A stretch of 64,000 bases of DNA from NCBI GenBank assembly GCA_021849295.1, contig JAJZTA010000004.1, positions 62,001 to 126,000 on the forward strand, in the 5' to 3' direction. The position numbers were made by a program, and so were the translations under genes. A model generated the notes under the pieces. That model did not search any database and had not been told where the DNA came from. It saw only the letters and a program-made list of their open reading frames with translations. The stretch's first letter is position 1. Every line of letters begins with the position of its first letter. The stretch comes from Pseudomonadota bacterium. GTDB lineage: Bacteria > Pseudomonadota > Alphaproteobacteria > Micavibrionales > UBA2020. Positions 9,883 to 19,325 of the stretch are shown in pieces.

Positions 9883-12227
9883 GAAACAGTCATAAGGATA
9901 ACAGCTTCATCCGGGGCTATACGCTGCTTGAGTTGGCCGTCGGCCTGCTCATTATGGGGGTCATGCTGGCCAGCATCAGCCATGTCTCCACCCAGTATTT
10001 GAAAGCCGAAAAGGAGAATACGACGCTGAACAACGAGAGCCTTCTCACCTCCGCCATCAACAGCTATCTGGCGGAAAAAGGCCACTACCCCTGTCCGGCG
10101 CCGTTCGTGCCGCGCACGGACACCGCAGACTACGGCATAGCCGGAGACTGCACGGACACCAGCGTCAACGTGGGCGAGTGCAACAAAAATGGCGGCACGG
10201 CGTCAGACAACTATTGCGTTCAGCAAAGCGACCGGGTGCTTTATCCGAAAATCCCGACCGCTCCCGGCTATCAACCTGCCGACTGGCCGCCCTCATGGTC
10301 TGTTAACAACGGCGGGCAGCCGGTCTGGCCGCCCCAGGCCTGGAACGGGCGCGTGCGCCGCGGTGAAGTGCCTTTCCGTACGCTCGGCATTCCTGAATAT
10401 GAAACGCTGGACGGCTACGGCGACGAATTTCAATATGTTGTCACGGAAAATCTGGCCGTCAACGGGCGATACAACAAGGATCTCGGCGGCATAGACGTTG
10501 TCAACGGCAGCGCCACCGTTCCGGTGACCGCAACCAACCTGACAGGCCATCCTTCTCTGGTTCCCACGCCGAAAGACAGCTCAAGCGGCGGGGCCGTGCA
10601 ATACATCCTCATCAGCAACGGCCCCGACAGGAGGGGCGCTTACACACAGTACAGCGACCTGAACCACCCCGTCTATCCGTGCCCGCTGATTACGGCGCCG
10701 TATGTCCCCTCCACACTGGACGCAGCCAACTGCCAGATCACCGCAGGAAACTGGACGGATGCCATTTACTACTCGGCCGAATACGCTCCGGCCTCCGGTC
10801 CGAGCCATTTCGATGATTTGATTAAATACTATACATCCACCACAACCCCGCTCTGGGAAGTGTCGAACGACACCAGCGGCTCCATCCACGACGTCCTTAA
10901 CGCGACCGACCAGCAGAACCACGGCAAAGTCGGCATAGACCGCTCTGATCTCGCCGTTCTCAATCCGGCACCTGATGCGGCACTGCAAGTCGGCAGCCCC
11001 AACTCCAACACCGTGGCCGTGCTGGCGCAACCCACGATCGCGGGCACGGGGGATCTGGTCACGCAAAACCTCTGCTCGCAAGGCTCTCTCAACAGCAATT
11101 GCGTTCAGGCCGACCTGAGCCCGACATGCCCGGGAGGCAAAATAGCCACCGGCTTTGAAGGGAGTAGCAACCACCTGAACTGTACCGATCATACAGCAAC
11201 GACCTGCCCCCCCAATGAACATATGTACGGGATAGACGCAAACGGGCAAATTCTCTGCTCGTCCACGCTGTCGTGCCCGAACAGCTCGACGTGGATGTGC
11301 GGCAATTGGGTCGGCATTACTTCCAAAAATGTCGGCGCGACGGAAACGGTGACGTCCGGCTACAATTCGTCAAAGACCTTCCAGTGCGAGGACCAGAACG
11401 GCCCGCAATGGGTTCTCCAGTCGCAAACCGGAAGTTGTACCCAGTGCAATCAAGGGTCGCAGACCAACAACATAAGCTGCAACCAATACAAAAACTGGTG
11501 GCCTTGTGGCAGTTGCTGGAGCGGCACCGTCCAACAGACGGTCACCACGAGCTGCAACCCGACGAACGTGCAGACGACTTACAGCAATACCGGCTCCTGT
11601 GTTTGCAACTCGACCTCCTACCCCCAGAACGGCATACAATGCCCGGCAGGGTTTACGGGGACCTACTCGACGAACCAAACATACGTCTGCGGCGCTAACC
11701 CAAGCACGCCCGCATCTGGACCGAATTACAGCTCGACCCAGTCGACCAGCTGCTTCTGCGACCCGACCGCGACGCAGAATCAAACGCTCAGCTGTCAGTC
11801 GGCGGGCTATAGCGACGGTTATTCCGGCCATGTGAAGCAAACACGCCAAATGCAGTGCACCTCGGCCAACACAGGCAACTGGGGTCAGTGGACGACTATC
11901 CCTAACGGCGATACCTGCACTTGCAGCAATATCATACAGTACCAGCAGATCGGCTGTCCCTCGCCGCAACAAGGCACCCAATACCAGCAGCGGCAGTTCG
12001 ATTGCAACGCGAACTCCTGGGGCAACTGGGTCACGACCAGCAACACCTGCGCTTCGCTCAGCTATCAATGGAGCCTCAGCAACGGCGAAATGCCGAGCGG
12101 GACAACCAGCATCTCTCAGTCCCCAACCCTCGGCTCCAGCTGCTCGACGAACGGCGCGGTGTCGCCCTGCTACGCGCCGACCGGAACCGGCAGTTACTAC
12201 AGTTACTCCAGCTGTATTTGCCAGTAA
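9864..12227 (+). CDS. Large prepilin-like protein 3 with Cys-rich tandem-repeat C-terminus
   Basis: IRGYTLLELAVGLLIMGVMLASISHVSTQYLK prepilin-like signal; ATG 9864 lies inside the end of the previous gene; long Ser/Thr/Gln/Asn/Cys-rich C-terminus. Confidence 0.85.
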   Translation: MQFSSLRNSHKDNSFIRGYTLLELAVGLLIMGVMLASISHVSTQYLKAEKENTTLNNESLLTSAINSYLAEKGHYPCPAPFVPRTDTADYGIAGDCTDTSVNVGECNKNGGTASDNYCVQQSDRVLYPKIPTAPGYQPADWPPSWSVNNGGQPVWPPQAWNGRVRRGEVPFRTLGIPEYETLDGYGDEFQYVVTENLAVNGRYNKDLGGIDVVNGSATVPVTATNLTGHPSLVPTPKDSSSGGAVQYILISNGPDRRGAYTQYSDLNHPVYPCPLITAPYVPSTLDAANCQITAGNWTDAIYYSAEYAPASGPSHFDDLIKYYTSTTTPLWEVSNDTSGSIHDVLNATDQQNHGKVGIDRSDLAVLNPAPDAALQVGSPNSNTVAVLAQPTIAGTGDLVTQNLCSQGSLNSNCVQADLSPTCPGGKIATGFEGSSNHLNCTDHTATTCPPNEHMYGIDANGQILCSSTLSCPNSSTWMCGNWVGITSKNVGATETVTSGYNSSKTFQCEDQNGPQWVLQSQTGSCTQCNQGSQTNNISCNQYKNWWPCGSCWSGTVQQTVTTSCNPTNVQTTYSNTGSCVCNSTSYPQNGIQCPAGFTGTYSTNQTYVCGANPSTPASGPNYSSTQSTSCFCDPTATQNQTLSCQSAGYSDGYSGHVKQTRQMQCTSANTGNWGQWTTIPNGDTCTCSNIIQYQQIGCPSPQQGTQYQQRQFDCNANSWGNWVTTSNTCASLSYQWSLSNGEMPSGTTSISQSPTLGSSCSTNGAVSPCYAPTGTGSYYSYSSCICQ
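11274..12050 (+). repeat. Coding tandem repeats (~50 aa units with conserved Cys) in pilin-like protein 3
   Basis: Units such as IQCPAGFTGTYSTNQTYVC...TSCFC, LSCQSAGYSDGYSGHVKQTRQMQC...DTCTC, IGCPSPQQGTQYQQRQFDC...NTC, ISCNQYKNWWPC...GSCVC. Confidence 0.75.
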
Positions 12228-12273
12228 CAGGGGTGATTTCTGGACCGGTTAGCCGATATACGGCGGCGCGCGC

Positions 12274-13401
12274 CTAGTCTTTGGCGGCACCTGATGTCCT
12301 GTTTTGCTTCTGGGGATCGTCTTCGGTCATGTTCGCCTGCCGGTACTGGGTCGGCGTGAGACTGGTGACGTCGCGGAAAGCGCGGTTAAACGACGCCAGA
12401 GAATTGAATCCCACCTCCGAGGCCACCACCTGTATGGGGATCTCCGGGCTCATCAGCATCCTTTTCGCATCTCCCACGCGGAACTCGTTAAGCAGCCGCG
12501 GCACACTCTTGCCGAAGGCCACGTTGATCACCCGTGAAAGCGTGTTCTCCGACACCTGCAGCTCGCGCGCAAGATCAGCGCGGCTGAAGGCCTGCTCGTG
12601 ATAGAGCTTGTCCACCTCCATCAGCTTTTTGACTTTGGCAGCGATCTCTTTTTCCTCCGCCGTCATCGTTTGTCTGGTGAAGCGGGTCGGCTTGTCGCTC
12701 AGCTGAACCGGCGACGGAAAGACGCGGAACAGCATCGTGCTCGCAAGATAGACGAAAGACAGGCCCAAAACGACAAGCAGCGTATCCGCCGTCGGCTGGT
12801 CCAGACTGTTCATGGAACGCAGGAACATGATGCCGACGGCACCCGCATTTGCAACGATCAGCACCATCACCAGCCAGTAGCGCTCCATGCCGCTCCTGGC
12901 ACTCCGCAAAGTGCTAAAAAGGTTTTTATGGCCCCACAGCGCCAGCATGGCAAGGCCGCCGGCAATCGCACCCAGCCATTGCAGCCAAAGAAACAAGCTC
13001 GGGCATAAAGTGTCTCCCGCTGTGCAAATGCCTGCCGTTTTATCAATAACGACCCCCGCCAGCAGCGACAGCGGCGCCAGCGTCAAAAACAGGAACTGCC
13101 GCCCTTCCGGCAGGCCCGCGCCCTTCGCGATTTGCAGAACCAGCAGATAGCACAAAAGCGGGCCCAAAACGCGCATAAACCACAATGCCAGTTGTATGCC
13201 CTGATCGTAGTCATGCAAGCGCATGGAAAACTGCAATGCAAAAGCCAGCCCTAGAACAAAGAAATAGGCCAGCGCCAGCGAGGCCTGTTTCCAGTCCCTA
13301 ACGCGGAACACGATATGCACGATAATCAGCACGCACTGGGCGAATCCCGTGATAGCCAACCATTCTATGACACTAAAGGTGTTTTCAAATATGGAAGGCA
13401 T
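12274..13401 (-). CDS. Membrane-anchored AraC-family transcriptional regulator
   Basis: Multiple hydrophobic segments in the N-terminal half followed by a C-terminal AraC HTH (FSRADLARELQVSENTLSRVINVAFGKSVPRLLNEFRVGDAKRML...VASEVGFNSLASFNRAFRDVTSLTPTQYRQ). Confidence 0.9.
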   Translation of the reverse strand: MPSIFENTFSVIEWLAITGFAQCVLIIVHIVFRVRDWKQASLALAYFFVLGLAFALQFSMRLHDYDQGIQLALWFMRVLGPLLCYLLVLQIAKGAGLPEGRQFLFLTLAPLSLLAGVVIDKTAGICTAGDTLCPSLFLWLQWLGAIAGGLAMLALWGHKNLFSTLRSARSGMERYWLVMVLIVANAGAVGIMFLRSMNSLDQPTADTLLVVLGLSFVYLASTMLFRVFPSPVQLSDKPTRFTRQTMTAEEKEIAAKVKKLMEVDKLYHEQAFSRADLARELQVSENTLSRVINVAFGKSVPRLLNEFRVGDAKRMLMSPEIPIQVVASEVGFNSLASFNRAFRDVTSLTPTQYRQANMTEDDPQKQNRTSGAAKD

Positions 13402-13404
13402 GAC

Positions 13405-14157
13405 TTAAGGCTGCCTCCCGCGCTCTTTCAGAATATGTTGCACTGCCTGCGGCGACATGCCGACCTGATGGATCAGAAAAAACGTCATATTGGAGATGTC
13501 TTGCGGCGAAATATCTTTCTGCGTGCGGAGCATATCGATCATGAGAGCGCGCGCCGCTTCCTTATCGCCCTGCTTTTCAAGAACGAATGCGGGCATCTGC
13601 CGCGCCCATGCGGGCATTTTGACGCTTTGCGGCATGTGCGCGAGGATCTGCGCCAGACGCAAGGCGAGGTTCTCGTTATACATCCGGTGCTGCGCAAGAT
13701 AGATCGCCTGCACAAGCCAGCGCCATTTGGCGCCGAACGGCTCCTGACCGACGGCGGCGAGATAACGGACGACGACCGCGATATCGGCCGGCACGCGCGT
13801 CGCCCCGAAATAATAGGCAGCCAGCGTCGGCACGTGGTCGGACACCGGATCAAGGCTGCTCAGGAGCAAAAACCACTTTCCCAGTTCGTGATAATTATAA
13901 TCCTTCAGAGGCGCCATGTTCACGCCGAGGTTACCGAGATTTTGCAATGACAAAGCAAGAATGCGGTATGAAAATTCCGGGTCGCCCAGCGTCATCATAA
14001 CGGCGCCTGTCCTGTCCGGCACCGGCGGCACGCCTGACCAGCGCTGGTAAACGTCATGGCTGGCGCACCAGAAGAGAAAGTTCACACAAAGAATGGCGGC
14101 AAGAACGAGCTTTATACCGCGCAGTCTGTCCTGCATTTTCCCCCTGCGGGCAGCCAT
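13405..14157 (-). CDS. Hypothetical membrane-anchored protein, translationally coupled to ABC permease
   Basis: 250 aa, one N-terminal TM segment, helical remainder; ATG overlaps the permease stop codon (TAATG). Confidence 0.75.
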   Translation of the reverse strand: MAARRGKMQDRLRGIKLVLAAILCVNFLFWCASHDVYQRWSGVPPVPDRTGAVMMTLGDPEFSYRILALSLQNLGNLGVNMAPLKDYNYHELGKWFLLLSSLDPVSDHVPTLAAYYFGATRVPADIAVVVRYLAAVGQEPFGAKWRWLVQAIYLAQHRMYNENLALRLAQILAHMPQSVKMPAWARQMPAFVLEKQGDKEAARALMIDMLRTQKDISPQDISNMTFFLIHQVGMSPQAVQHILKERGRQP

Positions 14158-14978
14158 TAAAATTGCCGCCGCGTAAAATCAAAAGCCGATGCCGCCAGCA
14201 ACAGCGCAACAAAAACCATCCCTTGCATCGCAATAAAACCGGTCACGCCCAAGTGCACTACCACCCAATGCGCGTAAACGCTTGCGTGCGGCATAAACTG
14301 CAAACCGGCAGATCTCCGCACGCCATAGACAAGCCATGTCGTCTGCCCCATCATGTCAAGGCGCGGCGTCACCATGGAAATCAGCTTCATCATACTGCCG
14401 ATAATGGCGTAAAACCAGTTCGTCGGTCCCTGACTGAGGACGCCAAGCAGCGTGCCTGTCGTGCGAGAAAGCGCGTAAAGCCCTAGTGTGGCAAGGGCAG
14501 AGCCCGCCGCGCTCGACAGCACCATGGAAAAAAACAATGCCGCCACAGCCATCATCGCGAACTCGGCAGCGAGGCTTGCGCCCCAGATCAGAAGCCCTTC
14601 CATGTTGGGATGCCCTATGACGCCGACCACGACGGTGATCATGGCGGCAATCAGAAAAGCCAAAAAGGAAAAGGCCAGCGCGTGACTGACGAGAAAAGAC
14701 AAACGCGAGATCGGCCGTGAAAGCAAAAACTCGACCTCTTTGTTTTCAAAGGCACGGCGGATGTAAAAGCAGCAAAACAGCACAAGGCCGATGACGCCAA
14801 GAAAGCGCAGACTGCCTGACCCGAAAACCAGCGCAAAACTGGCTCCCTCCGTGACGCTCGCCGACCCCATGAAGACGGACAGCGCAGCCCCCATCAGGAT
14901 CATGAGCGCAAGGGTTACCATCAGCCTGTCCCGCATCGCGGCAGTCAGCACGTATTTAACCAATGGTTTGGAGATCAT
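14157..14978 (-). CDS. ABC-2 type transporter permease
   Basis: 273 aa with about six hydrophobic helices; FENKEVEFLLSRPISRLSFLVSHALAFS is typical of ABC-2 permeases. Confidence 0.75.
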   Translation of the reverse strand: MISKPLVKYVLTAAMRDRLMVTLALMILMGAALSVFMGSASVTEGASFALVFGSGSLRFLGVIGLVLFCCFYIRRAFENKEVEFLLSRPISRLSFLVSHALAFSFLAFLIAAMITVVVGVIGHPNMEGLLIWGASLAAEFAMMAVAALFFSMVLSSAAGSALATLGLYALSRTTGTLLGVLSQGPTNWFYAIIGSMMKLISMVTPRLDMMGQTTWLVYGVRRSAGLQFMPHASVYAHWVVVHLGVTGFIAMQGMVFVALLLAASAFDFTRRQF

Positions 14979-14997
14979 ATAAATGACCTTTTAATCG

Positions 14998-16833
14998 TTA
15001 CATATTGAAGGGGCGCGTATCGTTGCCGAACTCCTTGTAAACGCGCCGGTCCACGGGTTGGACATTGGATCCCGGCACAATCGTCGCCTGCAGGAAGATA
15101 ATCAGCTCGCTTTTGTTGATGTTGTCGCCGTGATTGTGGAACAGGCTCCCCAGAAACGGCACATCTCCCAAGACAGGGACACCTATCTGATTGACCTGAT
15201 TGGAGTTCTGCATCAAGCCGCCCATCACCATTGTCTGGCCGGACTGCATCTTGATAACGGAATCCATCTGCTGCACGTCCATGACCGGTATCGGGCTGTT
15301 GGGCACGGCTGACAGAGGCAGGCCGGAACTCAGAATACTAAGAGCAATGGAGGGATCTTGAGCCTTATCGATTTCCTTCGTCACGGTCGGACGCACCGCC
15401 AGCATGACCTCGCCGGTACTGACATCGGCCGTCGGCGTCACGTTCATCAGGACGCCTTCGGGCGTCGATTCCTGCTTGGAGTTATAAGTAATCGTCGGAG
15501 GAACCCCAACGGCCGTGGACGGCGTCGTTGTCACCTTGATCTCGAAGTAGATCAGGTTCTTGGCTACGTTGACGACGGCAGACTGGTTATTCATCACCGT
15601 AATGCGCGGACTGGCCAGAGAGCGCACCGTGCCGAACTCGCTCAAGGCGGTAATCACAGGCTTGAACCCGTGACCAAGATCAAGATTCAGCGCAACAGCA
15701 CTGCCCGTCGTATCGGCGGGGCTAAACGGCGGCGCCGGCGTATTGATCGTAGCGGCAGGAATAAGGCGCGTCAGGTTTGCGCCCAATTGCCCCCAATCAA
15801 TACCAGTGGAATATTGGTCGTTAAGGGTCACCTCAAGAACCTTGGCTTGAATCAAGACCTGTGCCAGCGCCTGATGGAGGTAGTCGTCCAGATATTTCTG
15901 TACCAGCTTTTGTTGCCGTTGCGTGGCATAAACACTGATGATTCCGGTATCCTTACTGATAGAAAACGTCGCGGGCGCATTCTTCTGCGGCGCCGATCCA
16001 CCGGAAACAGAAACATTCAGCGACGGTGGCATATTCGATGGCTTTGGCGCAGGTGCAGGCGCGCCCGGCTTGCCGGGAAGTGCGGGCGGTGCAAGCGGCG
16101 GTACAACCGATGCCACGGGGTTATTCATGGTCGCCAGAGCCGTATAGTTGTCGGAAGCTTTCAAAATCTGGTCCATGCCGGATTTAAGATCCTTCCAGAA
16201 ATCCACGTCGTCTTTAATATCGACACTGAAGTTGGATCCCGAACTGGCGCTCGGACCGCCACCAGTGCCACCGGCACTGCCACTAGAGATACCTGTCTGG
16301 ATAGTGGACGTGCTTGTGCGCGAAAGGCTCATGTAATCGACTTTATAGTACTTGATATAAGGCCTATCGAGTTCGATACGCAGCACGTTGTTCTTGAACG
16401 TATAGCGCAGTCCAGCCATATTGCAGATGCGATCAACGACCTCGTTGAACGGACGGTCTTTGGCGGTAAAAATAATCGACCCCTGAATGTCGGGATCCAT
16501 TTCAAGGTCAACGCCCGCCTGATGCGCCAATTCAAACATCAGGTCGCGCAGCGATACGGTCTGGTCGACAGAAACCGTCACCAGCGGCGACGGCAGTTGC
16601 AAGTCGCTCGGCGTAGCGACGAAAGACTGGAACGGAGGCAGCGGCGCTTCTTTCGCGGTTTTGGGCTGACGCTGGGGCGACAGGCCATCACGATAATATT
16701 GCATGCTCTTGTTCGCGCTGCGGTCATATGTCATCTGGTTTTGGGCAAGAGTGCACCCCCCCAAAGATATGGTAGAAAGCATAGCGCCGAGAACTATATA
16801 GCTGACGCGGAAGGAGTAACGCGATTTTGACAC
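14998..16833 (-). CDS. Type IV pilus secretin, MshL/PilQ-like
   Basis: Lipoprotein-like start (LGGCTLAQNQ), N0/STN region (LRDLMFELAHQAGVDLEMDPDIQGSIIFTAKDRPFNEVVDRICNMAGLRY) and secretin domain (GVPVLGDVPFLGSLFHNHGDNINKSELIIFLQATIV). Confidence 0.92.
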   Translation of the reverse strand: MSKSRYSFRVSYIVLGAMLSTISLGGCTLAQNQMTYDRSANKSMQYYRDGLSPQRQPKTAKEAPLPPFQSFVATPSDLQLPSPLVTVSVDQTVSLRDLMFELAHQAGVDLEMDPDIQGSIIFTAKDRPFNEVVDRICNMAGLRYTFKNNVLRIELDRPYIKYYKVDYMSLSRTSTSTIQTGISSGSAGGTGGGPSASSGSNFSVDIKDDVDFWKDLKSGMDQILKASDNYTALATMNNPVASVVPPLAPPALPGKPGAPAPAPKPSNMPPSLNVSVSGGSAPQKNAPATFSISKDTGIISVYATQRQQKLVQKYLDDYLHQALAQVLIQAKVLEVTLNDQYSTGIDWGQLGANLTRLIPAATINTPAPPFSPADTTGSAVALNLDLGHGFKPVITALSEFGTVRSLASPRITVMNNQSAVVNVAKNLIYFEIKVTTTPSTAVGVPPTITYNSKQESTPEGVLMNVTPTADVSTGEVMLAVRPTVTKEIDKAQDPSIALSILSSGLPLSAVPNSPIPVMDVQQMDSVIKMQSGQTMVMGGLMQNSNQVNQIGVPVLGDVPFLGSLFHNHGDNINKSELIIFLQATIVPGSNVQPVDRRVYKEFGNDTRPFNM

Positions 16834-16892
16834 CTGAACGATCCCATCTCTTCGAGAAAATATGATTAACGATAACCCGCTTCGGATTATTG

Positions 16893-18023
16893 TTACAGAG
16901 ACAATCTGGATGTGTCAATGCCAAGCGACGACGAGGGCATCGCGCCCTGATCCGCCATCTGGTGCTGCTGGATTTTGATTTTCATATCCGCAGAATAGTC
17001 GGATTCCGACAATGCCGTTTGTGCGGTAATCAGCCCTTTTTTGTAGAGCTTCAAAAGCGACTGATCGAACGTGACCATGCCGGTCGTATTGTTGTTGGCC
17101 ATAACGTCGTGAATTTTACTGGTCTCGCCCTTCATGATGTGCTCTTTGACCAACGCTTCGTTGAGCAGGATCTCCGGAACCATCACCAGGCCGCCCTGCG
17201 TCCCCGGCACAAGCCTGAGCGCAATGATCGCCCTGAGGTTCATGCTCAGCGCGATGCGTATCTGATGGTGACGCTCCTCGGGGAAGAAGCCGATAATGCG
17301 CTCGATCGCCTGCGTCGCATTGGTGGTGTGCAGCGTCGCATAGCAGGTATGGCCGGTTTCGGCGGCCGCGATCGCCTGAATCATGACGTCCTGATAGCGG
17401 ATTTCGCCGACGAGGATCACGTCGGGCTTTTGCCGGAGGGCGTTTTTCAGCGCGACGCTGTAGGAGGCGGTGTCGATCCCCACTTCACGCTGCGTGATGA
17501 TGGCTTTTTTATGTTCGTGATAGAACTCGACCGGATCTTCGATGGTGATGATGTGACCGCCCATCATGGAGTTGCGGTAGTCCATCAGCGCGGCGGTCAA
17601 AGTCGATTTACCCGACGACGTCACGCCGCAAATCAGGATCAGGCCGCGCTTTTCCAGCGCCAGCTTTTCCATGAGCTTGGGCAAATACAACTGCTCGAAG
17701 TTGGGAATCCTGCTGGTGATGCGCCGGATGACGAGCGCCGGTTTCTGGCGCTGGCGCAGAATGTTGATGCGGAAACGTCCTTCCGCGCCAAGGTCGAGCG
17801 CCATGTTGAGTTCCATGCTGGTATCGAACTCGAGGCGCTGGCGGGGCGTCAGGATTTCCATCATGATCGCCTGAACGTCCTCTTCCTTCAGCGCGTCTCC
17901 CTCGAGCGGGTGGAGAATGTTGTCGATACGCAAGGTCGGCGGCACGCCGACCGTGAGGTAGATGTCCGACGCCTCCCGCTCCACCATTGCCTTGAGATAG
18001 TTGTATATCGCAGCACTGCTCAA
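16893..18023 (-). CDS. pilU: PilU-like type IV pilus ATPase
   Basis: GVTSSGKSTL Walker A, EDPVEFYHEHKKAIITQREVGIDT Asp box, LVGEIRYQDVMIQAIAAAETGH; divergent from but similar to PilT. Confidence 0.85.
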   Translation of the reverse strand: MSSAAIYNYLKAMVEREASDIYLTVGVPPTLRIDNILHPLEGDALKEEDVQAIMMEILTPRQRLEFDTSMELNMALDLGAEGRFRINILRQRQKPALVIRRITSRIPNFEQLYLPKLMEKLALEKRGLILICGVTSSGKSTLTAALMDYRNSMMGGHIITIEDPVEFYHEHKKAIITQREVGIDTASYSVALKNALRQKPDVILVGEIRYQDVMIQAIAAAETGHTCYATLHTTNATQAIERIIGFFPEERHHQIRIALSMNLRAIIALRLVPGTQGGLVMVPEILLNEALVKEHIMKGETSKIHDVMANNNTTGMVTFDQSLLKLYKKGLITAQTALSESDYSADMKIKIQQHQMADQGAMPSSSLGIDTSRLSL

Positions 18024-19204
18024 AATGAATATCCTTCCTCGCCCGGCGGGTGCGCGGCGGGTGCGCCGGGCGCCGCGGCGGGCGCCCGCGGCGCGGCGGC
18101 TGGCGCGGGTTTGCGCATCATCGGCTGTTGCGGCGGCGGCGGCGCTTTCGGCGCAGCATCGTCGGCCGATTCCGCCTCGGCGCCCGATTTCAGCGCGTCG
18201 CGCGCGGTCTCGGCCGTAATCAGCCCGTGCTCCTGAAGATCGTGGACGGCATCTTCCATCGTCTGCATGCCGTAGCGTGCACCGGTCTGGATCATCGAGT
18301 AGACCTGCGCCAGCTGGTTCTCGCGGATCAGGTTGCGCACGGCGTTGGTGCCGACCATGATTTCGTGGGAAGCGACGCGTCCGCCGCCCGCTTTGGGCAA
18401 CAGCGCCTGCGCGACGACGCCTTGAATGGAGCTGGCCAGCATCGCGCGCACCATTTCTTTTTCCGCCGCTGGGAAAACGTCGATGATACGGTCGATGGTT
18501 TTGGCGGCGTTGTTCGAGTGCAGGGTTCCGAAGACAAGGTGACCCGTTTCGGCGGCGGTGAGTGCAAGAGCGATCGTTTCATAGTCCCGCATTTCGCCGA
18601 CCAGAATGACGTCAGGGTCTTCGCGCAGCGCGCTTTTAAGCGCGCGGGCGAATGATTTGGTATCGTTGCCGACTTCACGGTGGTTGACCAGCGCCATTTT
18701 CGACGGATGGAAAAATTCGACCGGGTCCTCGACGGTCAGGATGTGCACGGCTTCGTGTTCATTGATATGGTTGATCATCGACGCCAGCGTGGTCGATTTG
18801 CCGCTGCCCGTCGGCCCCGTGACAAGCACGAGCCCCTTTTCAAGTTCCGCGAGCCTGCGGATAACGGGCGGCAGCGAGAGCTGCTCCATGGTCGGGATTT
18901 TCGTCGGAATGACACGGAATACGGCGGCGGAGCCCTGCCGGTTGGTGAAGGCGTTGACGCGGAAACGCGCGTCGGGACCGAAGGCGATGGCGAAGTCGAT
19001 TTCGAAGTCGCGCTCGTACTCCGCGCGCTGGTCTTCATTCATGACCTGATACAGCATGCCGCGAATATCGTCGCCCTGCAGGATGTCCGGCTTGACTTGG
19101 CGCAATACGCCGTCGATGCGCACTTTCGGATTATTGCCTCCGCTCAAGTGCAAATCCGATGCCTTGTTGTCGAGCGTAAACTTGAGAAACTCTGTAATAT
19201 CCAC
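18020..19204 (-). CDS. pilT: PilT type IV pilus retraction ATPase
   Basis: GPTGSGKSTTLASMI, EDPVEFFHPSKMALVNHREVGNDT, and the PilT-specific AVRNLIRE motif. Confidence 0.92.
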   Translation of the reverse strand: MDITEFLKFTLDNKASDLHLSGGNNPKVRIDGVLRQVKPDILQGDDIRGMLYQVMNEDQRAEYERDFEIDFAIAFGPDARFRVNAFTNRQGSAAVFRVIPTKIPTMEQLSLPPVIRRLAELEKGLVLVTGPTGSGKSTTLASMINHINEHEAVHILTVEDPVEFFHPSKMALVNHREVGNDTKSFARALKSALREDPDVILVGEMRDYETIALALTAAETGHLVFGTLHSNNAAKTIDRIIDVFPAAEKEMVRAMLASSIQGVVAQALLPKAGGGRVASHEIMVGTNAVRNLIRENQLAQVYSMIQTGARYGMQTMEDAVHDLQEHGLITAETARDALKSGAEAESADDAAPKAPPPPQQPMMRKPAPAAAPRAPAAAPGAPAAHPPGEEGYSF

Positions 19205-19325
19205 GACTTGCCCCCTGTTGTGTCATCCCCGTATATCCACCTTCAAGAGTACGCAAATACCCTGAAAGAATGGTAAATATATATTAACATAAGGTTAAAA
19301 AAGCGCTTTATTCACGCGCAGAATG

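Noticed and set aside
7229-12227. Shufflon or phase-variable cassette at the pilin-like trio
   Set aside because: No inverted repeat set, no alternative C-terminal cassettes and no recombinase gene recognised nearby; the three genes are simply tandem.
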